From assembly GCA_910579805.1 (NCBI GenBank), contig CAJTWM010000018.1, positions 7,707 through 71,706 on the forward strand: 64,000 bases of DNA. Direction: 5' to 3'. The notes beneath the pieces were generated by a model. The model did no database searches, had not been told where the DNA came from, and saw only the letters and a program-made list of their open reading frames with translations. Position 1 is the stretch's first letter; each line of letters starts with the position of its first letter. Shown one piece after another: positions 44,651 to 54,217 of the stretch. The stretch comes from an uncultured Lachnospiraceae bacterium (GTDB lineage: Bacteria; Bacillota; Clostridia; Lachnospirales; Lachnospiraceae). A program made the position numbers and the translations under genes.

Positions 44651-46237
44651 ATGAAGAAATTGGAATTAGTGAAGCAGAGTGTACATATGGACCGGAAAAA
44701 ATGCGTTGCCGGCACACAGATAACTTTGGAGAATGATGTAAACATTCCGGATAATAAACCGGATGCGGAAAGCATTGTCTTAAATAAGGGTACGATCGTG
44801 ATCACGGACAGTAAAAGTTCAGACAACCATGTACTCGTAAAAGGGAAACTGCAGTTTTCTTTATTGATACAGTCGGATATGGGCGGTTTGTATTCGGTAA
44901 AAGGCGAGATCCCTTTTGAAGAACAGGTATATATGGAAGGCGTCGTTTCTACGGATACGGCGGATATTGTCCCGTCGCTGGAAGACATGAGCGTAGATCT
45001 GATCAATTCAAGGAAACTCAGCGTGCAGGCGGTGGCAGGATTCAGACTGAGCGTGGATACGATATGGAACGAGGACATGGTCACAGGGATCATGGTCGAC
45101 GAAGAGACGGACGGAGCGGTAGAGTGCAGCAGAAAAAAAAGAGATATTGCGCAGATCGCCATTCAGAAAAAAGATATTTTCCGGATGAAAGAAGAGCTGG
45201 AGCTGCCTCAGAACTATCCTAATATTACCGAACTTATCTGGTATGACGTACAGCTTTTAAATGCGGAATTTAAGCTTTTGGAAGAAAAGATAACGATTCA
45301 GGGCTCCGCGCAGGTATTTCTGATATATGAGAGCGAAGGAGAAGAAGGAAAATTAAGGACTTATGAAACGACGATTCCCTTTGGCGGAACGATAGACTGT
45401 TACGGATGTAAGGAAAGCATGATTCCTGCAATACGATTCGAAATAGGAACGGAAAATATGGAAGTACGGCCCGATTTTGACGGAGAGTCAAGAGTGGCCG
45501 GATTAGAGCTGATCCTGAATATGGATATCCGGATGTACGAAGAAGATAGTATGGAATATGTAGACGACGCCTACGGGATAGAAAAGGAGATCGAACTTAC
45601 AAGGAAGGATTCCGTATATAAGAAAGTATTGCTTTGCAATAATGACAAGTTAAAGGTTTCGGGAAAATTAGAGGCGCCTAAAGTGACGGACGGGATTTTG
45701 CAGATCCTCCATAGTGATGCGGTGATCCAGACGGATGAGATAAGGCAGGAGGAAGAAAAGATCGTAGCCGAAGGCGCTATCCGGCTGCAGGTACTTTTAT
45801 CTACGGGAGAAAGCGAAAGACCTTATACCAAAGCGGAAGGGTATCTGCCCTTTACTTATGAAGTGGATCTGCCCGCATATAAAGATAAATGCAGTTATGA
45901 GCTACAGCCTGTTTTATCTGCTCTTATGGTCAGTCTGTCTGGGAGCGGAGATATTGAGGCAAAAGCAGTGCTGCTCTTTAATCCTATCGTTTTCGAGGAT
46001 ATGAATATGCCGGGAATCACGGAAATGCGTGTCTGGGAGGCGGATCAGGACAGAAGGAACAGGCTTCCCGGAATTGTAGGTTATATGGTACAGGAGGGAG
46101 ACGGATTATGGGAAATCGGCAAGCGGTATTATGTGCCTGTTTCTCAGATATTAGAGTTTAACAATCTGTCGGGAGAAAATGTCCGCGCCGGAGATAAGCT
46201 TTTGATCGTGAGACAGGGAAGAACAAAGGCCGATTAA
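44651..46237 (+). CDS. sipL: SipL-like spore coat morphogenesis protein (DUF3794 + LysM)
   Basis: A 528-residue protein with repeated DUF3794/SPOCS domains (about 25-140, 180-275 and 320-435) and a C-terminal LysM domain (about 478-523, YMVQEGDGLWEIGKRYY). This is the layout of C. difficile SipL, which binds SpoIVA and tethers the coat to the forespore surface. The length agrees with SipL. TGGAGGT precedes the ATG, and a weak sigma-E-like promoter lies upstream. It is a single-gene unit with a terminator at 46253. The naming rests on domain order; other DUF3794 proteins exist, but few also carry LysM. Confidence 0.85.
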   Translation: MKKLELVKQSVHMDRKKCVAGTQITLENDVNIPDNKPDAESIVLNKGTIVITDSKSSDNHVLVKGKLQFSLLIQSDMGGLYSVKGEIPFEEQVYMEGVVSTDTADIVPSLEDMSVDLINSRKLSVQAVAGFRLSVDTIWNEDMVTGIMVDEETDGAVECSRKKRDIAQIAIQKKDIFRMKEELELPQNYPNITELIWYDVQLLNAEFKLLEEKITIQGSAQVFLIYESEGEEGKLRTYETTIPFGGTIDCYGCKESMIPAIRFEIGTENMEVRPDFDGESRVAGLELILNMDIRMYEEDSMEYVDDAYGIEKEIELTRKDSVYKKVLLCNNDKLKVSGKLEAPKVTDGILQILHSDAVIQTDEIRQEEEKIVAEGAIRLQVLLSTGESERPYTKAEGYLPFTYEVDLPAYKDKCSYELQPVLSALMVSLSGSGDIEAKAVLLFNPIVFEDMNMPGITEMRVWEADQDRRNRLPGIVGYMVQEGDGLWEIGKRYYVPVSQILEFNNLSGENVRAGDKLLIVRQGRTKAD

Positions 46238-46252
46238 AAAAGAAACAAATAG

Positions 46253-46295
46253 AAAAGGAACTGCGCGTTGACCAATCTTAGCGCAGTTCCTTTTT
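46253..46295. terminator. Bidirectional terminator between sipL and the convergent gene
   Basis: AAAAGGAACTGCGC (46253-46266) pairs perfectly with GCGCAGTTCCTTTT (46281-46294), with A and T tracts on both sides; it serves both convergent genes. Confidence 0.9.
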
Positions 46296-46313
46296 AGTCC
46301 GTTTAAGAGCAGA

Positions 46314-46907
46314 TTAGTTGGTATCTGCAGTTTTTGCCGCAGCAGCCATGTCGTCAAATTTCTTCATGACAGCATCGTAGGTCTGCTGGGAAATATCAGG
46401 CAGCTTGCCGCCCCATGTTTTTTCAGCTTGTTTGTAACCCTTGATAAATGCATCTCTCATTTCTTCGATCTTATCAGGATCTCCTCCTGTAAGAGCGGTA
46501 GCAAACTGAACGATACGATCGGAGGTCTTATTCACGCCCCAATAGCCGTCTTCGGAAATATCCTGCTGAGCCTGTGCCTTTGTAGCAGGGTCTACAGTGA
46601 AATCTCCTTTGGAAAGGAAAGACCAGATGTCTGTTGCCTGTCCATAGGTAGTTGACTGTTTTGTCATCAACTGTTCTACAAGGCTCTTAAAGCGAGCGGT
46701 TCTTTCTTCTGCATCCGCTTTTAATTTAGCCACCATATTGGTGTCGGGTTTGTAAGTTTTCTTTGCTGCCGCGGTATTTTTCTCGTAAACGACGCCGCTC
46801 TCCGCTTTTTTATTCTGGGTTGTTTCAGCAGCTTTCTCAGTTGCTTTTGTTGTGTTGTAAGCAGAATATGTATCTGCTCCCGTAACTCCATTTACGTTCA
46901 TGCTCAT
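46314..46907 (-). CDS. Hypothetical protein, soluble
   Basis: A 197-residue protein I do not recognise. The start at 46907 (MSMNVNGVTG) follows GAAAGGAG at good spacing; longer frames upstream lack a site. The first 70 residues are rich in alanine, threonine and lysine and look disordered. The rest is helical, with LVEQLMTKQS and GGDPDKIEEMRDAFIKGYKQAEKTWGG (by position about 145-171). No signal peptide or membrane segment. An N-terminus of this MNVNGV type, common in small Lachnospiraceae proteins, suggests a family member, but I cannot name it. Confidence 0.65.
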   Translation of the reverse strand: MSMNVNGVTGADTYSAYNTTKATEKAAETTQNKKAESGVVYEKNTAAAKKTYKPDTNMVAKLKADAEERTARFKSLVEQLMTKQSTTYGQATDIWSFLSKGDFTVDPATKAQAQQDISEDGYWGVNKTSDRIVQFATALTGGDPDKIEEMRDAFIKGYKQAEKTWGGKLPDISQQTYDAVMKKFDDMAAAAKTADTN

Positions 46908-47033
46908 GACCATTCTCCTTTCTAAGTCACCGGCGGGAAACTTAACGTTTCTCATCCGTTTTACCATCCATGGTATCATAGTTCTTTGTTACTATTATAT
47001 CGGCAGAAAGACTTTACCATATTACCCTTTGGA

Positions 47034-47062
47034 TTGATTTTTTAGAAAAAATTGTATATAAT
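47034..47062 (+). promoter_or_regulatory. Promoter of ispE
   Basis: TTGATT (47034-47039) and a perfect TATAAT (47057-47062) with a 17-base spacer lie 55 bases before the ispE start. Confidence 0.7.
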
Positions 47063-47117
47063 GAAATACAATCTCTTGTATACAAGAATATTTTAGGAAG
47101 GCGGACATAAAAGGTTT

Positions 47118-48014
47118 ATGGAGCAATTGAAACAAAAAGCATATGCAAAGATCAACCTTTCCTTGGATGTGGTAAGGCGTAGGGACGATGGATACCATGA
47201 GGTGAAAATGATCATGCAGACCGTGGGACTGTATGATGAACTTACTATGGAAAAATGCGGGCAGGGAATCCATGTTACAGTCAGTATGGGAGATGGATTT
47301 TTGGGAGAAACGCTTCCGGCCGATGAAAATAATCTGGTGTATAAGGCGGCGAAGCTGATCATGGACCGCTATGAACTATGCGAGGGAGTCAGGATACATT
47401 TGGATAAACATATTCCGATAGCGGCGGGAATGGCGGGAGGAAGTACGGACGCAGCCGCAGTGATCCGGGGAATGAACGGGCTGTTCCGGTTGGGAATGGA
47501 TCTTGAGGACATGAAAAAGCTGGCGGTAAAGATTGGAGCGGACGTACCTTATTGTATAGAAGGCGGAACACAGTTGTCAGAAGGGATTGGAGAGGTATTG
47601 ACTCCGTTAAGGGCGGCACCTGCATTTCTGCTTTTGATAGCGAAGCCGGATATCAGCGTTTCCACGAAATATGTATATGAAAATTTGAATTTGCATACAT
47701 TAACGGCGCACCCTGACGTAGACGGAATGGCGGCCGCCATTGAAAAGGGGGACAGCGCCGGAATCGTAAGCCGTATGGAAAATGTGTTGGAGAGTGTGAC
47801 ATTGGAAAAATATCCGGTCATACGGAAGATCAAGACTGTTATGAAAGAGAACGGCGCATGGAATGCGCTTATGAGCGGAAGCGGACCAACCGTATTCGGG
47901 ATTTACAACAATAGGGAAGAGATGGAAAAGACGGCGCGGCTTCTGCGGGAAGGAAAACTGGCGAAACAGATATTCATAACGACGGTAAAAGGGAACATAA
48001 AGGAGGGAAAGTAA
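47118..48014 (+). CDS. ispE: 4-diphosphocytidyl-2-C-methyl-D-erythritol kinase
   Basis: Phosphorylates the CDP-methylerythritol intermediate of the non-mevalonate isoprenoid pathway. The 298-residue GHMP kinase has the substrate motif AYAKINLSLDV (about 8-18), the ATP loop PIAAGMAGGSTDAAA (about 100-114) and the third motif MSGSGPTVFGIY near 252-263. A gntR-type gene starts 4 bases after its stop, so the two are cotranscribed; this tight ispE-gntR pairing may be functional or incidental. Confidence 0.95.
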   Translation: MEQLKQKAYAKINLSLDVVRRRDDGYHEVKMIMQTVGLYDELTMEKCGQGIHVTVSMGDGFLGETLPADENNLVYKAAKLIMDRYELCEGVRIHLDKHIPIAAGMAGGSTDAAAVIRGMNGLFRLGMDLEDMKKLAVKIGADVPYCIEGGTQLSEGIGEVLTPLRAAPAFLLLIAKPDISVSTKYVYENLNLHTLTAHPDVDGMAAAIEKGDSAGIVSRMENVLESVTLEKYPVIRKIKTVMKENGAWNALMSGSGPTVFGIYNNREEMEKTARLLREGKLAKQIFITTVKGNIKEGK

Positions 48015-48018
48015 TAGG

Positions 48019-48714
48019 ATGAATGACAACCTTCAAATGAACGGCGATGAATTTTTACCGCTTAGGGATGTTGTTTTTAACACATTAAGACAGGCAATTC
48101 TGACAGGAGAATTAAAACCGGGAGAACGTTTGATGGAAATTCATCTTGCGAATAAACTGGGAGTGAGCCGGACGCCGATCCGGGAAGCGATTCGGAAACT
48201 GGAGTTGGAAGGGCTTGTGACGATGATCCCGAGACGGGGCGCGGAAGTGGCGGAGATCACGGAAAAAAGCTTAAAAGATGTGCTGGAGGTAAGAAGGACG
48301 TTAGACGCCTTGTGCGTAGAGCTGGCTTGTGATAGAATCAGTGACGGGGAGTTGGAGGTGCTTGAAGCCGCATGCCTTAAATTTGAAGAAGCTACAAAGA
48401 CAAAAGACGCAAGGATCGTGGCAAAAGCGGATGTGGCTCTGCATGATATTATTGTAAGGGCTACAGGCAATCAAAGGCTGATCCAGCTTGTAAATAATCT
48501 ATCCGAACAGATGTACAGGTATCGTTTTGAATATATTAAAGACGAAAGCGGTCATGCAACCTTGATTGAGGAGCATAAAATCATATATGAGAGCATAAAA
48601 AAGAAAGATAAGGAGACTGCCGCCAATACCGCTAAGCTTCATATCGACAATCAGGAAAAGGCAATCATGAAGCAGATACGGATTGAAAAACAGGAGAGAG
48701 GAAAAAGAAAATAA
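48019..48714 (+). CDS. GntR-family transcription regulator (FCD type)
   Basis: A 231-residue DNA-binding regulator of the FadR/GntR group. The winged helix is at the N-terminus (about 15-80, with GELKPGERLMEIHLANKLGVSRTPIREA by position 33-60). The C-terminal helical FCD ligand domain (about 90-220) has the metal-type residues expected for the group (ALHDIIVRATGN near 141-152). It lies 4 bases downstream of ispE. Target genes and ligand cannot be read from the sequence. Confidence 0.85.
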   Translation: MNDNLQMNGDEFLPLRDVVFNTLRQAILTGELKPGERLMEIHLANKLGVSRTPIREAIRKLELEGLVTMIPRRGAEVAEITEKSLKDVLEVRRTLDALCVELACDRISDGELEVLEAACLKFEEATKTKDARIVAKADVALHDIIVRATGNQRLIQLVNNLSEQMYRYRFEYIKDESGHATLIEEHKIIYESIKKKDKETAANTAKLHIDNQEKAIMKQIRIEKQERGKRK

Positions 48715-48851
48715 AAAATTGAATAGAAGCCCCGGATCTGAAGCATACTCTTTTTAAAAGCGCAGGAAGAAGAAAGCTTTGAAAGACGTCTTTTATGTTA
48801 TGGCGTCTGGGATAAAAGCGGGAATGCGCGTTTGGAAATGGAGGAATAGAA

Positions 48852-49091
48852 TTGAAACAGCTTCGGTCTTTGATGTTGCTTATTTTTGTCGGAATGATGT
48901 GGTGGGGACTTATTTACCCCGAACTTTGTTTTGTGGAAGGAACTTATGAGAAAGCGGTGGGGATTTCGGCAGAATTTTTTGGCAGACAGGGGGAAAAAGC
49001 AGATGAAAAAACGGACGAGGAGGCCTTTTTTGAGCTTTTGGAGGCGGAACCGGATAGGATTATTATAAAAAGTAAGATAATGAGGAAATGA
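48852..49091 (+). CDS. Small membrane protein upstream of murI
   Basis: A 79-residue protein starting at TTG, preceded by GGAGGAA. One N-terminal hydrophobic segment (about 5-22) is followed by a charged region. Its stop overlaps the murI start by 4 bases (ATGA), a sign of translational coupling. It is not recognisable but is probably real. Confidence 0.55.
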   Translation: MKQLRSLMLLIFVGMMWWGLIYPELCFVEGTYEKAVGISAEFFGRQGEKADEKTDEEAFFELLEAEPDRIIIKSKIMRK

Positions 49092-49933
49092 AGTCAATGA
49101 CAGGCGATAGAGAACAATTTCAGGACGCACCGATAGGGGTGTTCGATTCCGGAGTGGGGGGATTGACGGTAGCAAGAGAGATCATGCGCCAGATCCCGAA
49201 CGAAAAGATCGTATACTTCGGGGATACGGCAAGAGTACCTTACGGAAGTAAGTCGCGCGATACGGTCACAAGATATTCCAGACAGATCGTCCGTTTTTTG
49301 CAGGCACAGAAAGTAAAAGCAATTGTAGTTGCCTGCAATACGGCAAGCGCTTATGCGCTAGACGAGCTTGAGCGTGAAATAGATATTCCGATACTCGGAG
49401 TAGTAAAGCCCGGCGCGAAAGTGGCGGCTGAGTCTACCGGAAACGGAAAGATCGGCGTGATCGGTACGGAAGGAACGATAAACAGCCGGATTTATGCTAC
49501 ATATATTAAACAGATCGATGAGGGCATCGAGGTGATCGGCAAAGCGTGCCCGCTTTTGGTACCGCTTGTGGAAGAAGGGCTGTTAAAAGATCCTGTTACG
49601 GATGAGATCGCTATGCGCTATTTAAGCGAGCTGAAAGATCTTGATATCGATACCCTGATACTGGGCTGTACCCATTATCCGCTGATCCGTTCTACGATAG
49701 GGAGGATTATGGGAGAACGGGTAACGCTTGTGAATCCGGCCTACGAGACGGCAAGGGAACTAAAAGAACTGCTGAAAGCGGAGGGGCTGTTAAATCAGAA
49801 GGAAATGGGACTGGGAGAGAATAAATACCGTTTTTTTGTAAGCGACAGTGCGGAGAAATTCAAACAGTTTGCCACATCGATACTGAAATATGGCATACTA
49901 TCGGCGAAAATTGTGAATATAGAAGATTACTGA
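49088..49933 (+). CDS. murI: Glutamate racemase
   Basis: Makes D-glutamate for peptidoglycan. The 281-residue protein has the two catalytic cysteine blocks VVACNTASA (Cys83) and LGCTHYPL (Cys194), and the substrate motif FDSGVGGLTV (about 19-28). It may start at 49088, overlapping the previous gene by ATGA, or at the ATG at 49097; both share the GAGG upstream. The DUF1934 gene follows after 31 bases. Confidence 0.94.
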   Translation: MKSMTGDREQFQDAPIGVFDSGVGGLTVAREIMRQIPNEKIVYFGDTARVPYGSKSRDTVTRYSRQIVRFLQAQKVKAIVVACNTASAYALDELEREIDIPILGVVKPGAKVAAESTGNGKIGVIGTEGTINSRIYATYIKQIDEGIEVIGKACPLLVPLVEEGLLKDPVTDEIAMRYLSELKDLDIDTLILGCTHYPLIRSTIGRIMGERVTLVNPAYETARELKELLKAEGLLNQKEMGLGENKYRFFVSDSAEKFKQFATSILKYGILSAKIVNIEDY

Positions 49934-49964
49934 AGAAAACAGAGTAGTACGGAGGTTTTTTAGG

Positions 49965-50408
49965 ATGAAAAAAGATGTGTTATTGGCGATCAAAGGGCTT
50001 CAGTTTGAGGCGGATCAGGATGAAAACAAAGTGGAAACCATCAATTTTGCAGAGTATTATAATAAAAACGATCATCATTATGTGATCTACGACGAGATTA
50101 CGGAAGGGTTTCCGGAAAGCACGAAGAATATCATCAAATTTAAAGAACATTCTCTCGATCTGACAAAGAGAGGGCTTGTCAATGTGCATATGGTATTTGA
50201 GGAAAATAAAAAGAATATGACGAATTATTCTACGCCTTACGGAAACATTCTGATCGGGATCGATGCAAAAAAGGTAACCTGCACGGAAAAAGAGGAGCAG
50301 ATCATGGTGGATGTGGAGTATGCGCTGGAAGTAAACTATGAATATCTGGCGGATTGTAAGATTCAGATGAATATCCGTGCCAAGGAAACGGGCATGGAAC
50401 TGCAGTAG
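49965..50408 (+). CDS. DUF1934 family protein
   Basis: A 147-residue soluble protein matching DUF1934, a small beta-barrel family. Alternating hydrophobic strands run through its length, for example DVLLAIKGLQFEADQ at the start and GNILIGIDAKKV near 89-100. No catalytic motif is known for the family. GGAGG precedes the ATG. It follows murI by 31 bases and ends at a terminator. Confidence 0.72.
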   Translation: MKKDVLLAIKGLQFEADQDENKVETINFAEYYNKNDHHYVIYDEITEGFPESTKNIIKFKEHSLDLTKRGLVNVHMVFEENKKNMTNYSTPYGNILIGIDAKKVTCTEKEEQIMVDVEYALEVNYEYLADCKIQMNIRAKETGMELQ

Positions 50409-50419
50409 AAATATAGAAG

Positions 50420-50453
50420 AAAAGGGAGCTGCCGGTCCGGTAACTCCCTTTTT
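50420..50453. terminator. Terminator after the DUF1934 gene
   Basis: AAAAGGGAG (50420-50428) pairs with CTCCCTTTT (50444-50452) around a short inner hairpin, and T residues follow. Confidence 0.75.
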
Positions 50454-50458
50454 GCCAA

Positions 50459-50474
50459 AGTGTGTTTGAAAATG
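50459..50474. repeat. Dispersed GTGTTTGAAAA repeat, short copy
   Basis: AGTGTGTTTGAAAATG shares the core of the repeat family and abuts the 3' end of the minus-strand gene. Confidence 0.5.
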
Positions 50475-50475
50475 C

Positions 50476-50952
50476 TTATTTCAGCGGTTTTGCGCCTGCT
50501 TTTTCCTGCAGTTTTTCGATATTCCGTTTAAAGAACCCTTTTTTCTTCTGCTCTATCGGTGCGGCTTTTCCGTGAAGGCCCTTAACGCTTGTAATGTAAA
50601 TGCCGCTGATAACGGCTTTTACTTCTTTTTTTACGGGTACGGAATCAAAAATTTTCTCGTCACAGACTAAAGACATGATCTGCGGCCCGATCTTTGCTTT
50701 TACGATCGGCAGTTTGGAACCGCGTAATAATTTCGGAGTCTGTTCGAGGACGATAGCGGGAAGTCCGGCATCTTTCAGTTTCATCCGTTTCTTATCGATG
50801 ATGAGCATGGAAACGGTCTGTTTGGCAGCCTCTAACTGTTCCTGCTGTTGTTCCTGCTTTTTCTGCGCTTTTTTCCCTACAAAATATAAAACGACGATAC
50901 CGACAATTAAAACGGCTAAAATGACTAATAATACAATTGATAATGTATTCAC
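50476..50952 (-). CDS. Membrane-anchored hypothetical protein
   Basis: A 158-residue protein starting at GTG (50952), preceded by GGAGG. The first 25 residues form a membrane helix (LSIVLLVILAVLIVGIVVL by position 4-22). A glutamine- and lysine-rich coiled coil follows (about 25-45), then a conserved-looking domain (about 46-130). The C-terminal tail is basic. Frames extending upstream lack support. I do not recognise the family; it is transcribed alone on the minus strand. Confidence 0.65.
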   Translation of the reverse strand: MNTLSIVLLVILAVLIVGIVVLYFVGKKAQKKQEQQQEQLEAAKQTVSMLIIDKKRMKLKDAGLPAIVLEQTPKLLRGSKLPIVKAKIGPQIMSLVCDEKIFDSVPVKKEVKAVISGIYITSVKGLHGKAAPIEQKKKGFFKRNIEKLQEKAGAKPLK

Positions 50953-51185
50953 GGGCAATCCTCCTAAGAACTTTGATGTACAAAATATTGTATCATTCTT
51001 TTTTTTATAAGGCAAGTATAATAAAGGGACCGGTCTCCGGAGCATTTGGCCGGACGAAACGGTCAGGCTGAACGGTCGGACAAACAGTCGGACAAACAGT
51101 CTGTTACGCTTGAAGAAAAACGGCAAATGCGTTACTATGGTAAGGAACTTGTGAAAAGGTGTCAAAAAGTGGAAAGGAAAGACGG

Positions 51186-52670
51186 ATGGGAGAAGTTTTA
51201 GACAGTATGATGTCGAATATCGGGGCGGTATGGCGGGTATTTTCCTCGTATTTGATCTTTATCAATATGTTTTTGTCTATTGTCATTATATTTTTTCAGC
51301 GCAAAGATCCGCAGTCGGTATGGACCTGGCTGCTGATCCTGTATTTTATCCCGATCATCGGGTTTGTCCTATATCTTTTGATCGGTATGGATATGCATAA
51401 GCGGAAAATGTTCAAAGTAAAGGAAATAGAGGACAGCCTGAATGATATTATCAGGTTTCAGGAAAGCCATCTGATCAACAGGGAGCTGGAAAAGAGAGAT
51501 CCGGAGATCACGGATTATTCGGATCTGGTCTTATACAATCTGGAAACCGGACGCGCCGTTTTAACGGATGATAATGATGTGACGATCTTTACGGACGGAA
51601 ATGAAAAATTTGACGCGCTGATCGAGGATATGGAGCGGGCGCAGGAGTTTATCCATGTACAGTATTACATTATAAAAGACGACGTGTTGTTCAACCGGGT
51701 GAAAGAAGTGCTGGCAAGAAAAGCGGCGCAGGGCGTGGAAGTGCGCGTTTTATTTGACAGCATGGGCTGCAGGTCCGTACCTTCAAAGTATTGGAAAGAA
51801 TTGAAAAAAGAAGGGATCATGCTGGCGGAATTTTTCCCGGCGATTTTGGGAAGACTTCAGATGCGTGTCAATTACCGTAATCACCGGAAAATCGTTGTGA
51901 TCGATAACAAAGTGGCGTATGTGGGCGGATTCAATATAGGAAAAGAATATATCGGGCTGGATGAAAAGTTCGGGTATTGGCGGGATACCCATCTGCGCAT
52001 CGAGGGAAGCGCCATCATGTCGCTGAGCACCCGGTTTTTATTGGATTGGAATTATGCGGCAAAAGAAAATCTGTTTATCAATGACAGATATTTCAGGCTG
52101 CCGGAGAGAGGATATGTGCGGGGATGTGAAATGCAGATCATATCCAGCGGGCCGGACTCCCGCATGAAAAATATCAGGGACAATTATGTCCGTTTGATCG
52201 GTAAAGCGAAGAAGAGCATTTATATCCAGTCGCCTTACTTTATTCCGGACGACGCGATGCTTACGGTGCTGATACTTGCTGTTTATTCAGGGATCGAAGT
52301 CAATATCATGATCCCCTGCAAACCGGACCATCCGTTTGTTTACTGGGCCACATATTCTTATATCGGAGAACTGGTTATGGCGGGCGCAAATTGTTATACT
52401 TATAATAAAGGCTTTTTACATTCAAAAGGAATTGTGGTGGATGATAAAGTATTCTGCTATGGGACCGCCAATATGGACATCCGGAGCTTTGCGCTTAATT
52501 TTGAAGTAAACGCCGTCGTATATTGTGAAAAGAAAGCAATGGAAATGAGAAAGATCTTTGAGAAAGATCTGGAGCATTGCAGCCAGATCACAAAGGATGT
52601 CTATGCCAGCCGTTCTTTGCTGATCCGTATGAAAGAGCAGGTAAGCAGACTGCTTTCGCCGCTGCTGTGA
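51186..52670 (+). CDS. cls: Cardiolipin synthase-type phospholipase D
   Basis: Condenses phosphatidylglycerol to cardiolipin at the membrane. The 494-residue protein has two N-terminal helices (about 16-35 and 48-70) and two HKD catalytic motifs, NHRKIVVIDNKVAYVGG (about 236-252) and HSKGIVVDDKVFCYGTANMD (about 415-434). The ATG at 51186 follows GGAAAGGAAAG; a GTG at 51159 is weaker. Length and layout match bacterial Cls. The neighbouring genes give no extra clue. Confidence 0.88.
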   Translation: MGEVLDSMMSNIGAVWRVFSSYLIFINMFLSIVIIFFQRKDPQSVWTWLLILYFIPIIGFVLYLLIGMDMHKRKMFKVKEIEDSLNDIIRFQESHLINRELEKRDPEITDYSDLVLYNLETGRAVLTDDNDVTIFTDGNEKFDALIEDMERAQEFIHVQYYIIKDDVLFNRVKEVLARKAAQGVEVRVLFDSMGCRSVPSKYWKELKKEGIMLAEFFPAILGRLQMRVNYRNHRKIVVIDNKVAYVGGFNIGKEYIGLDEKFGYWRDTHLRIEGSAIMSLSTRFLLDWNYAAKENLFINDRYFRLPERGYVRGCEMQIISSGPDSRMKNIRDNYVRLIGKAKKSIYIQSPYFIPDDAMLTVLILAVYSGIEVNIMIPCKPDHPFVYWATYSYIGELVMAGANCYTYNKGFLHSKGIVVDDKVFCYGTANMDIRSFALNFEVNAVVYCEKKAMEMRKIFEKDLEHCSQITKDVYASRSLLIRMKEQVSRLLSPLL

Positions 52671-52755
52671 CGCGTTTCGATTCTATTAAAATTGTGTGAA
52701 CTTATTTGGGAAAGGGTTTTACAGTGGGTTTATTTGTGTTATGATAATGGACATT

Positions 52756-52803
52756 GGAGCGCGTTTGAATTATTTGAAAGAAAGTATGTTTCAAACATGC
52801 TCC
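52756..52803. repeat. Compact inverted copy of the GTGTTTGAAAA repeat
   Basis: GGAGCGCGTTTGAA (52756-52769) and TTTCAAACATGCTCC (52789-52803) are inverted versions of the repeat arms with only about 20 bases between, a miniature hairpin form of the family. It sits in the leader of the lipoprotein isomerase gene. Confidence 0.65.
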
Positions 52804-52838
52804 GGAGACAGATTCAGGAAAGGAATTGGTCAGATCAA

Positions 52839-54011
52839 ATGAAAAAGAAATTAGTATATTTATTAATGACGGCGATAATGGCGGGAATGCTCAGTGCATG
52901 CGGAGGAAAATCTACCAAAAATGAGGAAGGATCCCAAACAGCCGATACGGAGTCAGAAAGTGCGGAGGAATCGGAAAACGGATCCGGAACGCAGGCGCAG
53001 CTGGAAGAGATCGTTTTAAAAGATCTGGATGTGGAAAGCCGTGTGACTTTAAACGAGTATAAAGGAATGGCGGTCACACTGCAGAAACCGACGGTTAGTG
53101 AAGAAGAAGTAAACGAGGCCGTTAACGACGCATTAAAAAAACTGGGAGGCGTGGAAGGCGCCGCCATTATGGATAGAGCGGTAGAAGAAGGCGATACGGT
53201 GAATATCAATTATGCAGGAACGGTAGACGGGGTCGCTTTCGACGGAGGAACGGACGATTCGGAAAGCGGAACGGATCTTAAGATCGGAGCGGGAGGTTTT
53301 ATCCCGGGATTTGAAGACGGGATCATCGGAGTCATGCCGGGAGAAACGGTAGACGTGGACGTTACGTTTCCTGAAGATTATCATGAGGAACTGGCAGGAA
53401 AGGATGCCGTATTTTCTATTACGGTAAATGGAATAGCGCCGTCCGGGGTAACGGAAGAGCTTCTTCCGTTTTTAAACGAAGAGGCGGCTACGGTGGAGGA
53501 ATACAGAGAGTCCGTAAAAGCCGGTCTTTTAGAAAATAAACAGGCTGAATTTGACTATTATTATAATAATCAGGTGGAGGACGCCCTTATTGCGGATCTT
53601 GTCGAGGCGTGCAGTTATACGGACGTTCCGGAGGCGCTGGTAGAAAAATATCACAATAATATTATCAACAATCTGACAACTACTGCAGGTATGTATGGGG
53701 TGGATCTGGAAACCTACGCGCTTCTTGCCTATGGTATGTCGGAATATTCGGATTTCGAAAATCTTATGGCAGACTGGGCCGAGCAGTCGGCAAAGCAGGC
53801 GCTTGCATTTCAGGCGATCGCCAATAAAGAAAACTTAAACATCAGCGACGAGAAATTAGACGAAGAATTGGAAAAGTATGTTACCGATGCAGGTTACGGT
53901 TCCGTTGAGGAATTTTTAGACGGAGGATCAAAGGAAGAATACAGGGAATTTTTGATGTTTTCGGCAGTATTGGATTTTTTAAGGGAAAATGCCCAAGTAA
54001 CGGTGGAATAA
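52839..54011 (+). CDS. Secreted trigger-factor-like peptidyl-prolyl isomerase lipoprotein
   Basis: A 390-residue lipoprotein: the signal sequence ends in the lipobox MLSACGG. An acidic linker precedes an FKBP-type isomerase domain (about 113-200, with GDTVNINYAGTVDG and GFEDGIIGVMPGE). The rest (about 205-385) is helical and resembles the C-terminal chaperone part of trigger factor. The ribosome-binding domain of true trigger factor is replaced by the signal peptide, so it should fold secreted proteins outside the membrane, like PrsA. The start at 52839 is chosen because the frame upstream runs through a repeat; AGGAAAGGA lies about 14 bases before it, slightly far. Confidence 0.8.
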   Translation: MKKKLVYLLMTAIMAGMLSACGGKSTKNEEGSQTADTESESAEESENGSGTQAQLEEIVLKDLDVESRVTLNEYKGMAVTLQKPTVSEEEVNEAVNDALKKLGGVEGAAIMDRAVEEGDTVNINYAGTVDGVAFDGGTDDSESGTDLKIGAGGFIPGFEDGIIGVMPGETVDVDVTFPEDYHEELAGKDAVFSITVNGIAPSGVTEELLPFLNEEAATVEEYRESVKAGLLENKQAEFDYYYNNQVEDALIADLVEACSYTDVPEALVEKYHNNIINNLTTTAGMYGVDLETYALLAYGMSEYSDFENLMADWAEQSAKQALAFQAIANKENLNISDEKLDEELEKYVTDAGYGSVEEFLDGGSKEEYREFLMFSAVLDFLRENAQVTVE

Positions 54012-54217
54012 GAAGTACGGTGTGCCGATATGGCATAAAACGAGACAGATAGACGACCGGAATGACGGTACGGATCCGTTTTGGACAGAACGGGAAACGA
54101 TAAAAAAGATTAGGAAACGGGAATTATGAATCCACAGATCTGCGTCTGCGCAGCATCCGCAGATCTGCGGTCCGTATAGGAAACCGAACAATAAAGCCGC
54201 GCAGAAATGAGGGAGAA

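Noticed and set aside
54012..54217. Searched for a T-box before asnS
   Set aside because: Only a small palindrome CGCAGATCTGCG-type repeat near 54130-54172 is present; no T-box element or specifier structure.
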